Shown here in pieces: positions 12,909 to 23,900 of a stretch of DNA of 64,000 nt. The notes beneath the pieces were generated by a model that saw only the letters and a program-made list of their open reading frames with translations, ran no database searches and was not told where the DNA came from. The DNA comes from Mangifera indica (lineage: Eukaryota > Streptophyta > Magnoliopsida > Sapindales > Anacardiaceae). The DNA is taken from contig NC_058149.1 in assembly GCF_011075055.1 (NCBI RefSeq), positions 1,503,001-1,567,000 on the forward strand, written 5' to 3'. The translations under genes and the position numbers were made by a program. Position 1 is the first letter of the stretch; every line of letters starts with the position of its first letter.

Positions 12909-14956
12909 ATGACGTTGGAGCTTTCAGAGATGGACGACTATCCGATAAACTGCTCACTTGCATGCAAATACGGTGACGGATCAACTATTTATGTGACGAC
13001 AAAGACAAAAAAGCTATGGGATATATACGGGATCAGAAGTCTACTACTATTGGGTCTTGAAGCACAAACCATTCTTACCATCTTCGGCAATCGTAGAAGG
13101 TGCCGTTTAAGATATCTGACCCGATTTTTCCTTTGGTTGTCCTACTTGACGGCAAGTCCCGTGGTAACATTGGCATTGGGCAAGCTTTCACGAATTAATG
13201 CTGAGGTTATTGATGTGAAAGGAAATCAGCTAGTGCGTAGCGAATTCTTTGACGCATATCTCTACTACGCAGTTTGGTTTACACCATTCCTTTTGCTGCA
13301 AATTGGTAGCCCTAATGTTATTTCTTACTCCGTTGAGGATAATAAGTTAAAGTTTAGGCAACTTATTGGGCTAACCACCCAGGTCGCCATCTCACTTTGG
13401 ATCTTTTCTAAATCAATTCGATATTGGATTGAGACACTCAGTATACTTCTGTATGTAGCTGGAATAGTTAAAGTTGCAGAGAGACTCCGAGCTCTCTGGT
13501 CAATAAGTATTACTGAAAATGTCGTGATAGCTAGTTTTGCAAAAAATGATATTCGAACAGAAGAAACCTCACTTGAGTCTAGCTCATTTTCCAATTATTC
13601 TCATGATCTGTTTCTGCTTGTGAAGGCTCATCAACGCTTTGATCGATTAAAGCCTTATCTTGAGAATTGGCTAGGCTATCCTTCATCAGTTTATCTTTCT
13701 TCGATGAGTGTAGAAGACTGTCCTCCTAAGGATGTTTTTAGAATCACAGAATTTGAGCTTAGCTTTATGTATGATGTGCTCTACACGAAGGCGTCCATTG
13801 GCTATTCCAACAAAAGTTTATGGGGTCGCATCATTTTCTTTCTTGCTCTAGCTTTGCTTTTGGTGATAGTAACTATATTTTGGTTTGCTGAGCCAGGTTT
13901 TCCAGATGTAGATGGAATAATTCTCTTTGTTTATTAGGAGTAACTGTACTTGAAATTTATGAGATGAAGGAGTTTTTGTTCTCAGATTGGGTAGTACTTC
14001 AAATGAGGAAACAAAATAGGAGCACATTTATCAGTAGATCCATATCGAGAATTGCTCCAAAAATTCCAAGAAAGAATCATAGGTGGTCTCATTGCATAGA
14101 TCAATTCAACTTACTAAGCTATTGTCTCTATGAAGATACTACAAAGCTTGGCGGGCTGATTAGAAGAATTTTCAAGGTCAAGGGCTACTACAAGGAGTAC
14201 ATGAAGTATTGTGTTAAGAAACACAATCCAGTCCCTGAAGAGTTGAAGAAGCTGATACTGGAACAAATTCTGGAGGTAAGAGCTCAAAGAGGCTGGCAAT
14301 CTTTCTCTAAAAGGGGGGAAGGGGCTCTTGAAAGATGTAACTGTCTCCAAGATTTGGAATGGAGTATTCAAACAGATTTTGATACCCCAACAAAGAAGCA
14401 AATAAATTTTGGCAAAGCCATTATTATATGGCACATTGCCACCACAGTTTGCTACTATTTAGATGATGGTGCATCAGAAAGTACCTTAAATCACCCCTTA
14501 TGTGAAATGAGCAAACTTTTATCAGATTATATTATGTATCTTTTGGGCATGATTTCTGATATGTTATCTATTGTTACTGGTGACCTTCTCTTTCATGGTG
14601 CCTGTGCTCAAGTCGATGAATTTTTTAAGGCAAAACAGTCAAAGGATGAAGCGACATTGTGCAGAAATTTACTAGTTGAAACTTATTTCCAAGGAATTCC
14701 CAATAACAATGTGTTTACATCAGGTTGGAATGTATTGCTTCAGGTGCAAAAATTGGCAAAAATATTGCAAGAGAGAGACGACAAATGGAGTATTATAAGT
14801 AGTGTCTGGGTGGAAATGTTGTTTTATGCTGCGATTAATTGTCCTTGGACTCTCCATGCGGAGCAACTTAGGAAAGGTGGAGAATTGCTCACTCATATTT
14901 GGCTTCTGCTTGAGCATGAGAAAGATCAGCCCCATGATTTGTCCCTTGAATTGTAA
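12909..14956 (+). pseudogene. DUF4220/DUF594 protein gene, broken by a 4-bp deletion
   Basis: The sequence is near-identical to the intact gene at 59046-61097 over its whole length. From the ATG at 12909 the frame runs for 342 codons and stops at TAG 13935-13937. Comparison with block C shows why: TTTA present near 60060 is missing after 13924, shifting the frame inside the sixth or seventh hydrophobic segment. The rest of the protein, including the C-terminal DUF594 block (WSIISSVWVEML, GGELLTHIWLLLEHE), continues in another frame to 14956 with no further stop. The N-terminal half still holds the DUF4220 landmarks SPNVISYSVEDNKLKFRQL and FELSFMYDVLYTKA. The family is plant-specific, membrane-associated and of unknown function. 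A truncated 342-residue product is possible but would lack DUF594. The single lesion suggests recent loss. Confidence 0.9.
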
Positions 14957-16632
14957 TATGTGGTTTAAGAGAGTTGTATGTCAACATTTTATTATGTGCG
15001 TGAGTATGGTGTTAGAGTGGATGTTCTAAAGTCAAATATCTTGTTGATTCATTAATATTGATTTGTGTTTGTGTCATGTTTATTTCACATTTTTTAAATT
15101 AGATGAATGTCTATGGTAGAATTGTCTCAAGGGAATCAATGTATATCAATAATCGTAAGAACCTTATGTGTACATATGATAGTCATTTTGAAAATGTTTG
15201 TACTCTCAGTAATATTTTGACCTATGAAACAAATAATATGGATAAGACTATTGTAATGTTGAGTAACTATACTAAAAAATAGTGATAGGTCTCATGTGTC
15301 AAGATTACTCATTGACAATCTGATGTAACATATAAATGGTATGTTGAATAAACATGTTTATTAGACAAATCTACCAGAAGGGTTTAATATAGATAGTAAC
15401 TCTAGTATTTATGGAACACATCCTTTGATAAACAGAAATACATGTAATCTTTTGATTTGAGATTACTAAACTATTTTACACATGAATTAGTATAATTTGA
15501 CATTAATCTAATGTAGTTCGTAAGAAAGAATGATCATAATAGTGGTAATTAGCTATACTGAGAGATATATGAAAACTATAGTGAATCAATAAATGATTTA
15601 TCACTCTCAGATATGAGATTATATATTTCTTTTAAGCCTACTCACAAATGTCAACGTTCACTTAAATTTGTGATCACAATAAAATTAGGTTGTTATTCAT
15701 TTTAATATTATCCATGAAAACACCCACTATTGTGTTATACTATATTGTCACCCATTTACGCTAGATTATAAAAAGAACAATAAACAACGAAAAATGATAT
15801 TTGGATTTTTAAATTATCGCAAGAGATCAATAATACCCTTCATAAAGGGTGTAAATGTTATTCCATACGAGTGGAATTATACTCGCAGATTTTCTTATTG
15901 AATGAACCAAGTTTTTTTCAATTTTTTTTTCTTTTCACTATTGCTTAAAATTTCCTTGGTTATAATCATTCAAATTCAGCAAGCTTAAATATGTACAAGA
16001 AATAATCAAACTACATGCCAAAATAAATGTGATGAATGAACATACTGAGCAACAAACAAACATCTCTCCTAATACTACTAAGAAACTCCTAAAAATTAGG
16101 TTAAATGACTCTAAATTCCAATCAATGAAATAAGAGACAATCCAAACACCAAGATTAAAGATTATAAAATAATCATTTAGTGATAAATAAGACATTTTTG
16201 TCATGCAACTCATTAAATAACCTATACCAGGAAGATAAAATTCATACGATTTCTTGCACAAAAATTAAAATAACCAAAAATAGTTAATAAAATTTGTAGA
16301 GTTATAGATTTCACTTAAGTGCACATCACTGGTTAATGGAATCGAATTGAAAGAAACAGGCTAATGAAGGTAGTCTGAAGGACGCAGACTGGAATGAGAG
16401 TGGGTCTAACATTTACTTACTAAAAGATTTTGAATTTTAAGGGTAGGCCTAGGTGCTGGTTCTGCCACAGCATGAATAATAAAGCCATATTTTTATTCTA
16501 TTTTCATTGAATTACAAACCTCCCATATATTCTATTACATTGATGAGAAACAAATTTTGTGTTTGAGTATACTACGTTAATTTGAATAGGTTTCAAGAAT
16601 TAATTTGATTTTAAGCCTTGAAAGTGTATAGG
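14957..16632. repeat. Block A 3' flank, no gene
   Basis: Matches 61098-63074 in block C closely. Block C has about 280 extra bases at 62080-62360 that are missing here but present, inverted, near 48290-48420; so block A probably lost them. A 107-codon hydrophobic frame on the - strand at 15938-16261 is broken in block C and is not taken as a gene. Confidence 0.75.
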
Positions 16633-17400
16633 CCAAACTTTGAAACAAGGAGGTTAATGATACAGAAAAAAACTAGGAGGTTTTATGGCAATTTGCTATG
16701 TAAACTTAAATGTATAAATTGGGAATGCATGTGAAAATATTGTAAGCTAAGGGGTCAAACAAATTTGTTATATTGATGTTTAACCATAGAACTGAGATTT
16801 CATTCTAGAAAGTTTGGTATATATGTGCTAAACTTTAAATATGGGGTAAATGATAGATATAAAAGCTAGGGGGTTTTCGGTTATTTTCATTTATGGCAGT
16901 ACAAAGTTTAATTTGGGGGTGCATATGTAATAATTATAAGCTCAAAGGCAAAAAAGAAAATTGTTATACTAATGTTTAACCCTAGACTCGAGATTTCATG
17001 CTCGTCATACTTTAAATATGAGGGGTAAATTGATAAATATAAAATCCATAGGGTTTTTATAAATTTCCTATGTGGTGCTAGGAAGTTTAATTTGATGATG
17101 CATACGTAAATATTATAAGCTAAGGAGGCTTAAAATTTTTTTTTATACTGATGTATAACCCTAAACACGAGAGTTCACAAGAAAAAGTTTTGCCTATATG
17201 CCAAATTTTACATATGAGGGTAAATTGATAGAAATAGAATATATACTTATATTGTAATTATCCTTTATAGCACTAGTTAGATTAATTTAGGGGAGTATAT
17301 GTAACTTTTAAAAACTAAGAGGGCAAAACTTGTGTTACTGAGGGAAATTATGATAAAACCCTGTAGATTATATATATATACTTAACAACCCACCCACTTA
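16633..17400. repeat. Four degenerate tandem units of ~185 bp in the gene's 3' flank
   Basis: Four successive units each carry, in order, a CTTTAAATATGRGG-like start, a GGTAAATTGATAGATATA-like piece, a TAAGCTAAGGGG-like piece and an AACCCTAGA...GAGATTTCA piece. They begin near 16633, 16825, 17010 and 17200. The same array is at 63075-63835 in block C and, inverted and interrupted, at 46530-47780. Confidence 0.7.
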
Positions 17401-17589
17401 GTAGATATCAAATATTAGCATTCCAATATAAAATTTAGCTGGAACACTATCTTTCATGAAAATATTTAGTTTTTATCTTTTGCACCTACACCCTTGAAAA
17501 CACTATTGAAAACCCCTTCTAGTCTTAAACCTTGCACTTAGCTTCTAAATTGAAGTTCCGTGTTTCATGTTTGAAATTTAGCTTATACA

Positions 17590-18555
17590 CTAAACTTCTA
17601 GAAAATGTCTTCAGCTCATCAAAATTTCGCAATCTTGTCTATAATTTTAACAATACAATTTATTAAATAAAAAAGAAAAAAAAAAGTAAGTATAGAAATT
17701 CTTATCTAGATTAAGCTATATTTCCTACTTGAATTTGTGCTTTTTGTGTGAAATTTGTGTATGATCTTCCATGTTAAAAGAAAATGACAATTAAGATCGG
17801 AAAATTTTATAGTTATTGTTATAACTTAAGGAATAGATGCATCAATTGGGTTAGATTGGCCCACAACACAAGTCAAAGTATAGGAAAAAAGCCCGATACG
17901 AAAGGGTCTGACCCACTAATGTAGCAGGTCAGGCATAGGCCTAAGCAATAGACCCATGGGTCAAGTCAACATGACTTGTTACTATTGAGGGTTTTAAAAT
18001 ATATATATATTTGAAGGGCAGAAACCATTCAAATTAATTTTTTTCTTATATAAACCCAACACCTGTCCCTCCTTCCTTTTACAAATTTCGTTATTCTCTC
18101 ACAAATCTCGATCTCTCAATCTTTCTTTATTTTCAATCTCATTTTTTCTAATCAACTCTCATTCTAAAACTGTCTAAATTTGTAAACAATAATTTTCTAT
18201 ATTTATAATTTTGTTTTCATTTCACTTTTGCCAATAAAAAATATTTAACAAATAAATTCATGGTTAAATGAATTCAATCCATTTGACTATTATCATGTTA
18301 GCGCTGATGACATTATTGATGATGCATAATGTAGAACAGATGGAGCACTAACTGGTGAAAGTGTTACAAACACAAACTCAACAGAGAGAAAAAGAAAGCA
18401 AAAGTTAATGATGTGAGATCACTTCGATCAAATATAGGAAATGATCAAAGGAAAAGTAATTTACCGAGTAGAATGTAAACACTGCAGTTCATGTTTAACA
18501 TGTATAAGTGACACAGGACTTATTTGCCAACATATTACTAATTATTGTAAAAAAA
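17590..18555. repeat. Segmental duplicate, copy 1 (partner 27340-28302)
   Basis: Starts at ACTAAACTTCTAGAAAATG and ends at ATTATTGTAAAAAA, matching 27340-28302 with scattered changes. It covers some 240 bases of outside sequence plus the first 720 bases of the decayed hAT, so it was copied as a DNA segment and not by transposition. Confidence 0.85.
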
Positions 18556-20616
18556 TTCCACACGAGCTCAAAGGGCAAAAATAAATTGTCTTTACCTAAT
18601 GACAACACGTTAGTCCCATGCCAGTTCAGTAAAAGGTCTAAGCGATTTTGAACACATGGGAAAAATATCAACTTTCATGTACAATTAAATGAAGATATGG
18701 TACTATATGGTCAAGTATATTGTTGCTTTTGATCAACCTTTTAGTTATACAGAAGATGGAATCTTAGAATGAGTGATGCAAAATAATGTTTAACCCACAT
18801 TTGGAAGAATTTCTTGATCAACTCTTAAGTGATACATCCTTAGAAATAATGAATTAATGAAATTAAAATTTATTGGATAATTAAGCAATTTTAATGGTGT
18901 TATTTTAATAACTTCTGATTTATTGATAACTACAAATAAAGATATATGGTATCTATCTATAGTTGCTCATTACATTAATTCTATTTGGTTGTTATGTAAA
19001 AAAATTATTGCATTTAAAAATTTAGAATATTCGCATGACGATATTATAATTTATCATGCATTAGCAAATCTTTTTAAGAATATAAAATTAATAATTTTAT
19101 TTTTACAATTACTTTTGATAATGATAAAAATAATAATAGAGTTATTGAATTAACATATAATCATTTATCTCCTCCATTTAATAGAAAATTAATTCATATT
19201 AGGTGTGCATGTCATGTTATTAATTTAACAGCTCAAGATAATTTAAGCATGACTAATAAGCATATACAAATAATTAGATACGTCATCACATACATTTCAT
19301 CATTCTCATCACGGATACAAGCCTATTATAAATTCTGTAAATCAATGGGGTTAAGACGACAAAAATTAAAAGTAGATGTTAAAACTAGATAAAATTCAAC
19401 ATACCTTATGTTAAAAGTATGCAAAAGTATGAAGTTCTTATAACACGTTCTACAATACCTAATCAAAAAATTCAAAAAATCCTGTTTTTTTGACAAATCA
19501 AGATTGGGAGATTGTTATGACTCTAATGAACAAGTTAGAGCTATTGACAATAACCATGGACCAATGTTCAGGTGTATATTATCCAACTACTTGTTCAATT
19601 TTGTATAGTATAGTAGAAATCAATGATGTTTTTAAAGAACATAGGTATCATAATGCTTTTTAAAATATATCTAAGCAAATGAAACAAAAGTTTAAAAAAT
19701 GTTGGACTGAAATTTCTTTATGTTATGTCGCTACCACTGTCTTTGATCCTAGGGCAAAAACATTAGGACTAAAAAATTTATTTGATATTATTAATGATAA
19801 TTTGTTAATTACTAATGTTACAATGTTAAACAATTTTTAATGGAAATGTATAGCGTTTATGAACAAAAATATGGAAGGGTTGGACAAAGTTCATAAATAA
19901 AGGTAAGTTTTGGTAGTTCAAGTAGAAAAAAGTCATGCATATGATCACTTCTGTGCAAAGGTAAATAAACTGCAAGTCAAAATACAAATTATGGTGAGTT
20001 TTATAATTATATTAGTACTGACCATTATCCAAAAATTGTTCAACGATATGGTCCTAAGAAATTAGATGTTTTGATATGGTGGAATGAGAAGGCAAAAACT
20101 TTTCCTATGCTCGTTGCCATGCCCTGAGATTTACTAACCCCTCCGGTGTCGCCTCTAGCATCAGAATTCACTTTTAGTGCAAGCAGATACATTTTGGATG
20201 ATAAGCGACCTAATTTATACCCAAATATGGTCAAAACAATCATGTGTATGAAGGATTGAGGTAAAACTAAATTCAAATTACATAATCGGGTTACAAAAGA
20301 TCTATTTGAAGAATTAAAAAATCTAGACATAAAAAATAAGTAGATAAATGGTATATATATTGTATTTATATTTGTAATTGTACAATATATAAATCAGTTT
20401 ATTTATACTATGTTATAACATATTTCATTATGTAACCACGGTGTTCCTCCATCACAAATAAGAGATTATCAATAAAATAGTTAAGACACTGTCATCGATT
20501 TTAATAATTGGAAAATGGTTTAGAAAACATAATTTTAAAAAAAATTTAAATATAAAATATTTAAAAAAATAATGGACCGGCCCGTTACTGTAAGGTCCTA
20601 CCCACTGCCTCCTCTA
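17834..20616 (+). mobile_element. Decayed hAT element with transposase relic
   Basis: The + strand retains pieces of a hAT transposase in order but with many stops and frameshifts. A BED-type zinc finger (YRVECKHCSSCLTC) lies near 18455-18510, GVYYPTT near 19570, FDPRAKTLGLKNLF near 19745, and the C-terminal dimerisation block (LDVLIWWNEKAKTFPML; then LDDKRPNLYPNM) at 20060-20230. The ends are guesses: TAGATGCATCAATTGGG at the left and a weakly inverted CCCACTGCCTCCTCTA at the right, with imperfect 8-bp flanks. The element is certainly inactive. Confidence 0.7.
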
Positions 20617-20624
20617 GTTAGGGA

Positions 20625-21390
20625 TGTAAGAAAAATTGTATTTGATTAAGTTTTTTAATTATAGCAGTTTGGTTCTTAAAGAGTTCCTTATTTTTTTTTT
20701 TTTTTACAGATTCTCAAAATATGGTTATGTTAATGAAAAAAAAATGGCCAAGTGTTTTCCCATTTAAAAGTTTGATGAAAAGACATATTTCGCCCCTTAA
20801 TTTTGAAGAAGTCAATTTCTTAGCCATCTATTAAATTTGTTTAAAAAATCTGTTAATTTCTTTTATAAAAATATTGATAAGATGAAAAAAAAACCTTCTA
20901 ACTAAATAATATTGTTCCCCTAAAATTTTAAAAGGCATTTTTTATACACTCATTTTATATTAATTTTAATTAAAAATAGAAAAATTACTATTACAAGTAC
21001 ATACGGATTGGGGTGTCAATGACATATATTTACATGTTTGAAAAGTATTGTAATTTTTAAATTTTTTAGGTGTGATAATAAAAAATTTTGGGGGTATTTA
21101 GTAATTCTAAAAATGTTAAGGGTGTATTTGAAAATTTTAAATTTTTAGACGTCCCTCAATAGTTTTAAAAATTATAATTACACCCTCAAATAAATGAATA
21201 AAATATATCAAATTACGGGGATAAATATCATATTAAAACTATTAAGAGTACAAATATATTTTAAAAATATATGGATTGAATATGATAATTTTTTAAATAA
21301 GATAGAGAAAATATCTGTTTGCATCATAGTATGTTTTGAAAGATAATACTCACATCCCCATTTAAAATCTATATTATGATAAACAATAAA
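20625..21390. repeat. Block D, strongly diverged copy of the 5' flank
   Basis: The piece at 20645-20740 (GTTTGGTTCTTAAAGAGTT and following) matches block A near 9500, and 20740-20960 resembles 10230-10440. The rest is unassigned AT-rich DNA. This marks an older copy of the repeated block. I see no gene in it. Confidence 0.5.
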
Positions 21391-21394
21391 ACTA

Positions 21395-21553
21395 TGTATA
21401 CCTATTTTTGGTACACAATTTGTGTACACAGATGAGGTGTTATCATATGATTGGATATTTCTTTATCATATGATGACACATGTTTTAAAATCATCTAATT
21501 ACATGATGACACATCACTGTGTACATGAATTGTGTACCAAAAATGGGTACACA
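21395..21553. mobile_element. Small MITE with ~50-bp inverted ends and TA flanks
   Basis: The left end TGTATACCTATTTTTGGTAC and the right end GTACCAAAAATGGGTACACA are inverted copies, and the inversion continues inward for about 50 bases (ACACAATT, GTGTACACAG, GATGAGGTGT). The 159-bp unit is bounded by TA on both sides (21393-21394, 21554-21555), which may be the target duplication. The ends do not match the Stowaway consensus I know, so the superfamily is left open. Confidence 0.65.
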
Positions 21554-21555
21554 TA

Positions 21556-21963
21556 ACATTACTCTATGACAAATAGATAAAATGATATAAATACCTTTTA
21601 ACTATTAAAGCAAATGAATCACTTTAACAAATGAATGAAATTTTGGTTTTTTTAAAACTTAAAATTAGGAATACTTCATCAAATTAACCTTAGTAGAAAA
21701 TAGTCATTTGGTCAAATAATAAGAAGAAGAGGAAGAAGACAGTATTATAACTATTTTATAAAGACAGAAATAACTGAAAAAAAAATATTAAGCACTGAAA
21801 TATAATATATATTATTACGGATATCTCACTGTTTTTTTTTTTTTCTAATTATAACTTTCCTGTTTTCGCCTTGTCTTTTTTCAATTTTAGCATTAAAAAA
21901 TTCCCACCATCATATGGCTGCCTTTTTTTTTTTCACTTTAACTTTATATGAATTTTAATGTTT
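21556..21963. repeat. Block D continued, no gene
   Basis: The stretch near 21840-21960, with ATTCCCACCATCATATG, matches the gene-proximal flank of block A near 12550-12600. Nothing coding is visible. Confidence 0.45.
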
Positions 21964-21971
21964 CCTAACGC

Positions 21972-22863
21972 CAGAGGTGTCAATGGGCCAGACCAGGCTG
22001 GGCTGGCTTTGGCTCGGCCCATCAAGTTAATGGGTCAGGTCGGGCCTAAGGCCCAAACTATAATTGGCCTTTGAGTTGGGTTGGCCTATTGATGTATAAA
22101 AACCCAAGGTCTGACCCATATAATAATGGGCCTTAATTGGGTTGGATTGGGCTAACTCGGCCCATGTAATTAATATTTTAAAAAATTTTAATTAAAATTT
22201 TTAAACATAAATTATTTTTCAATTATTAAAACCGAGGATAATACCTCGAATATTTTATTTATAATCTCTTACTTATGGCAAACGAATACCATTGTTACAT
22301 GATGAAAAATATTATAAATTGATAATATAGTATAAATAAATTAATTTACATAATGTATAAATTGCAAAACATAAATAAAATATTTCTACTATATAACATT
22401 TATAAACACAAAGAATTATTATTTGCAAATTCAAATATTTTTCCAAAAAGAGTTGATGAAAGAAAATGAGATTGAAAATATAATGAAATAATTAAGATTA
22501 AGAGATTGAGAGATTTGTAAATGAAAGTGAAAATGAAGAAAAATTAAATGGGTTGATATAGAAAAAAATAAATAAATTTAAAATTTTAAAAAAAGAAAAA
22601 TTAAGCAACGGCTACTGGCCAGTAGCCGTTGAAGAGGCCTAGCTTCTGCCTTGGCAGAAGCTTTGCTTCTCCAAAGGAAAAAAAGAAATTATTTTTAGTT
22701 TTTATACAGTGTTGGGTTAGGTTGGGCCAACCAATGGGCTTACTATTAAAGCCCCAAGCCCGGCCCGACATACTACTATGCCAAGCCGAGTCTTCTCATA
22801 TCGAGCTTCTTTTTTGTGCTTTGGGTTAGGCCAAATGGAGGTCCGACCCAATTGACGTGTCTA
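21972..22863. mobile_element. Non-autonomous hAT, 892 bp
   Basis: Inverted ends are CAGAGGTGTCAA and TTGACGTGTCTA. The 8-bp flanks CCTAACGC (21964-21971) and CCTAATGC (22864-22871) differ at one base. The subterminal regions are rich in GGGCC/GGCCC motifs, as is usual for this hAT group in plants. No transposase frame is present. It contains two palindromes (22606-22631, 22641-22662) described separately. Confidence 0.85.
22606..22662. repeat. Two loopless palindromes inside the non-autonomous hAT
   Basis: At 22606-22631 a perfect 26-bp palindrome has arms CAACGGCTACTGG. At 22641-22662 a second has 10-bp arms (AGCTTCTGCC) and a TT centre. Both can form tight hairpins. The AACGGCTA core matches the core of the plant mitosis-specific activator site (AACGGYYA). 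Confidence 0.85.
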
Positions 22864-23202
22864 CCTAATGCTATCTTAATACGTGTATACACACTAATTA
22901 GCGAATGAACTGAGGATTATGAAGCTATCTTATCAAATTCTTGGCATATTTTTTTTGAATAAATAAACTTATATATACAAATAAATTTTACTAAATTAAT
23001 TATCAAATTCTCGTGCCGGACTTCTTTTTTGAGCTTTGAGTTGGGCCTCCAAATTGACGTGTCTACCTAAAGCTGTCTTAATATGTGTATACACACTAAT
23101 TAGCTAATGAACTGAGGATTATGAAGCTATCTTATCAAATTCTTGGCGTATTTTTTTGAATAAATAAAATTATATATACAAATAAATTTTACTAAATTAA
23201 TT
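22800..23202. repeat. Tandem duplication (~215 bp) across the hAT right end
   Basis: 22800-23014 and 23015-23202 are head-to-tail copies: CTTCTTTTTT at 22806 and 23021, then AATTGACGTGTCTACCTAA and GAACTGAGGATTATGAAGC in both. The copy carries the element's right end and its target duplication with it. Confidence 0.85.
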
Positions 23203-23454
23203 CGATAAAATGAAGTAACAACATATGATTAGACGATATAATTATTTATTTTTATCCACACTTTAAAATTACTTAATTACATATTGTCATATTATATCAT
23301 ATAAATAAGATAATAAGATTTGTTTATATTTTGGATTAATTATTATGGCATTTCTTATTCTTAAAATAATTAATTCTCAATCTTTTTTTACACCATTGCG
23401 TTATCACTTCAACTGTGAATATTTATTTCCTTGGAAAACTTATCATTATTGTTC

Positions 23455-23900
23455 ATGATCTTATAGGTTTCAGAGATGGTGTGTTCACTTCCATTCCATG
23501 AGGGATCTAATAATCTGTGTTAACAAAGAGCAAAGTGCTATAGGATATTTACAGGATAAGATGATGGTCTATCAGAAAATAATATATATCACTCCCGATG
23601 TGAAATGAGAAAAACAATCATATTAGTTGAGGGGTTTGAGTGGTAATGAAAAGGTTTAATGCATAAGAAGACATGAGTTTAAGTCCCTTTTTATGACATT
23701 TCAAGATTAAACTTTTAACTTAGCTAGTATAGTAGTTGTTGGGTCAGTTATTAGAGCCACGGTTTTACTTACTCAATATGGTTGATTCGATCATGAAGGA
23801 ATGGTCTAGCTTAGGTGGGGTTCCTCGTTACAAAAAAAATTATCAGATTATATGATACATCTATTGAGCATGATTCTTGATATGGTATATATTGTTTATT
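23455..23900 (+). pseudogene. Scraps of a DUF4220/DUF594 gene, block D
   Basis: The leader CTTATCATTATTGTTCATGA at 23438-23457 and the next bases (GTTTCAGAGATGG) match the start of the intact gene. At about 23830-23900 the + strand reads LSDYMIHLLSMILDM, matching LSDYMTYLLGMIPDM near residue 540 of the intact protein. Everything between is lost or replaced, and after it a Copia LTR begins. This is an old copy, clearly non-functional. Confidence 0.7.
23635..23832 (+). mobile_element. Possible tRNA-derived SINE remnant
   Basis: TTTGAGTGGTAATG resembles a pol III A box and GAGTTTAAGTCCC, about 40 bases on, resembles a B box. The stretch ends in ACAAAAAAAAT. Both boxes are imperfect, there is no clean target duplication, and the call is weak. 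Confidence 0.3.

Noticed and set aside
13325..14935. Frames antisense to the DUF4220/DUF594 gene (also 59462-61076)
   Set aside because: They mirror the real coding frame on the other strand.
15938..16261. 107-codon hydrophobic frame on the - strand after the block A gene
   Set aside because: The block C copy (about 62400-62700) is frameshifted and has stops; low-complexity AT-rich DNA easily gives hydrophobic frames.
17826..20624. Exact ends and target duplication of the decayed hAT
   Set aside because: The candidate flanks CTTAAGGA and GTTAGGGA match at only six of eight bases and the ends pair weakly, so only approximate limits are given.
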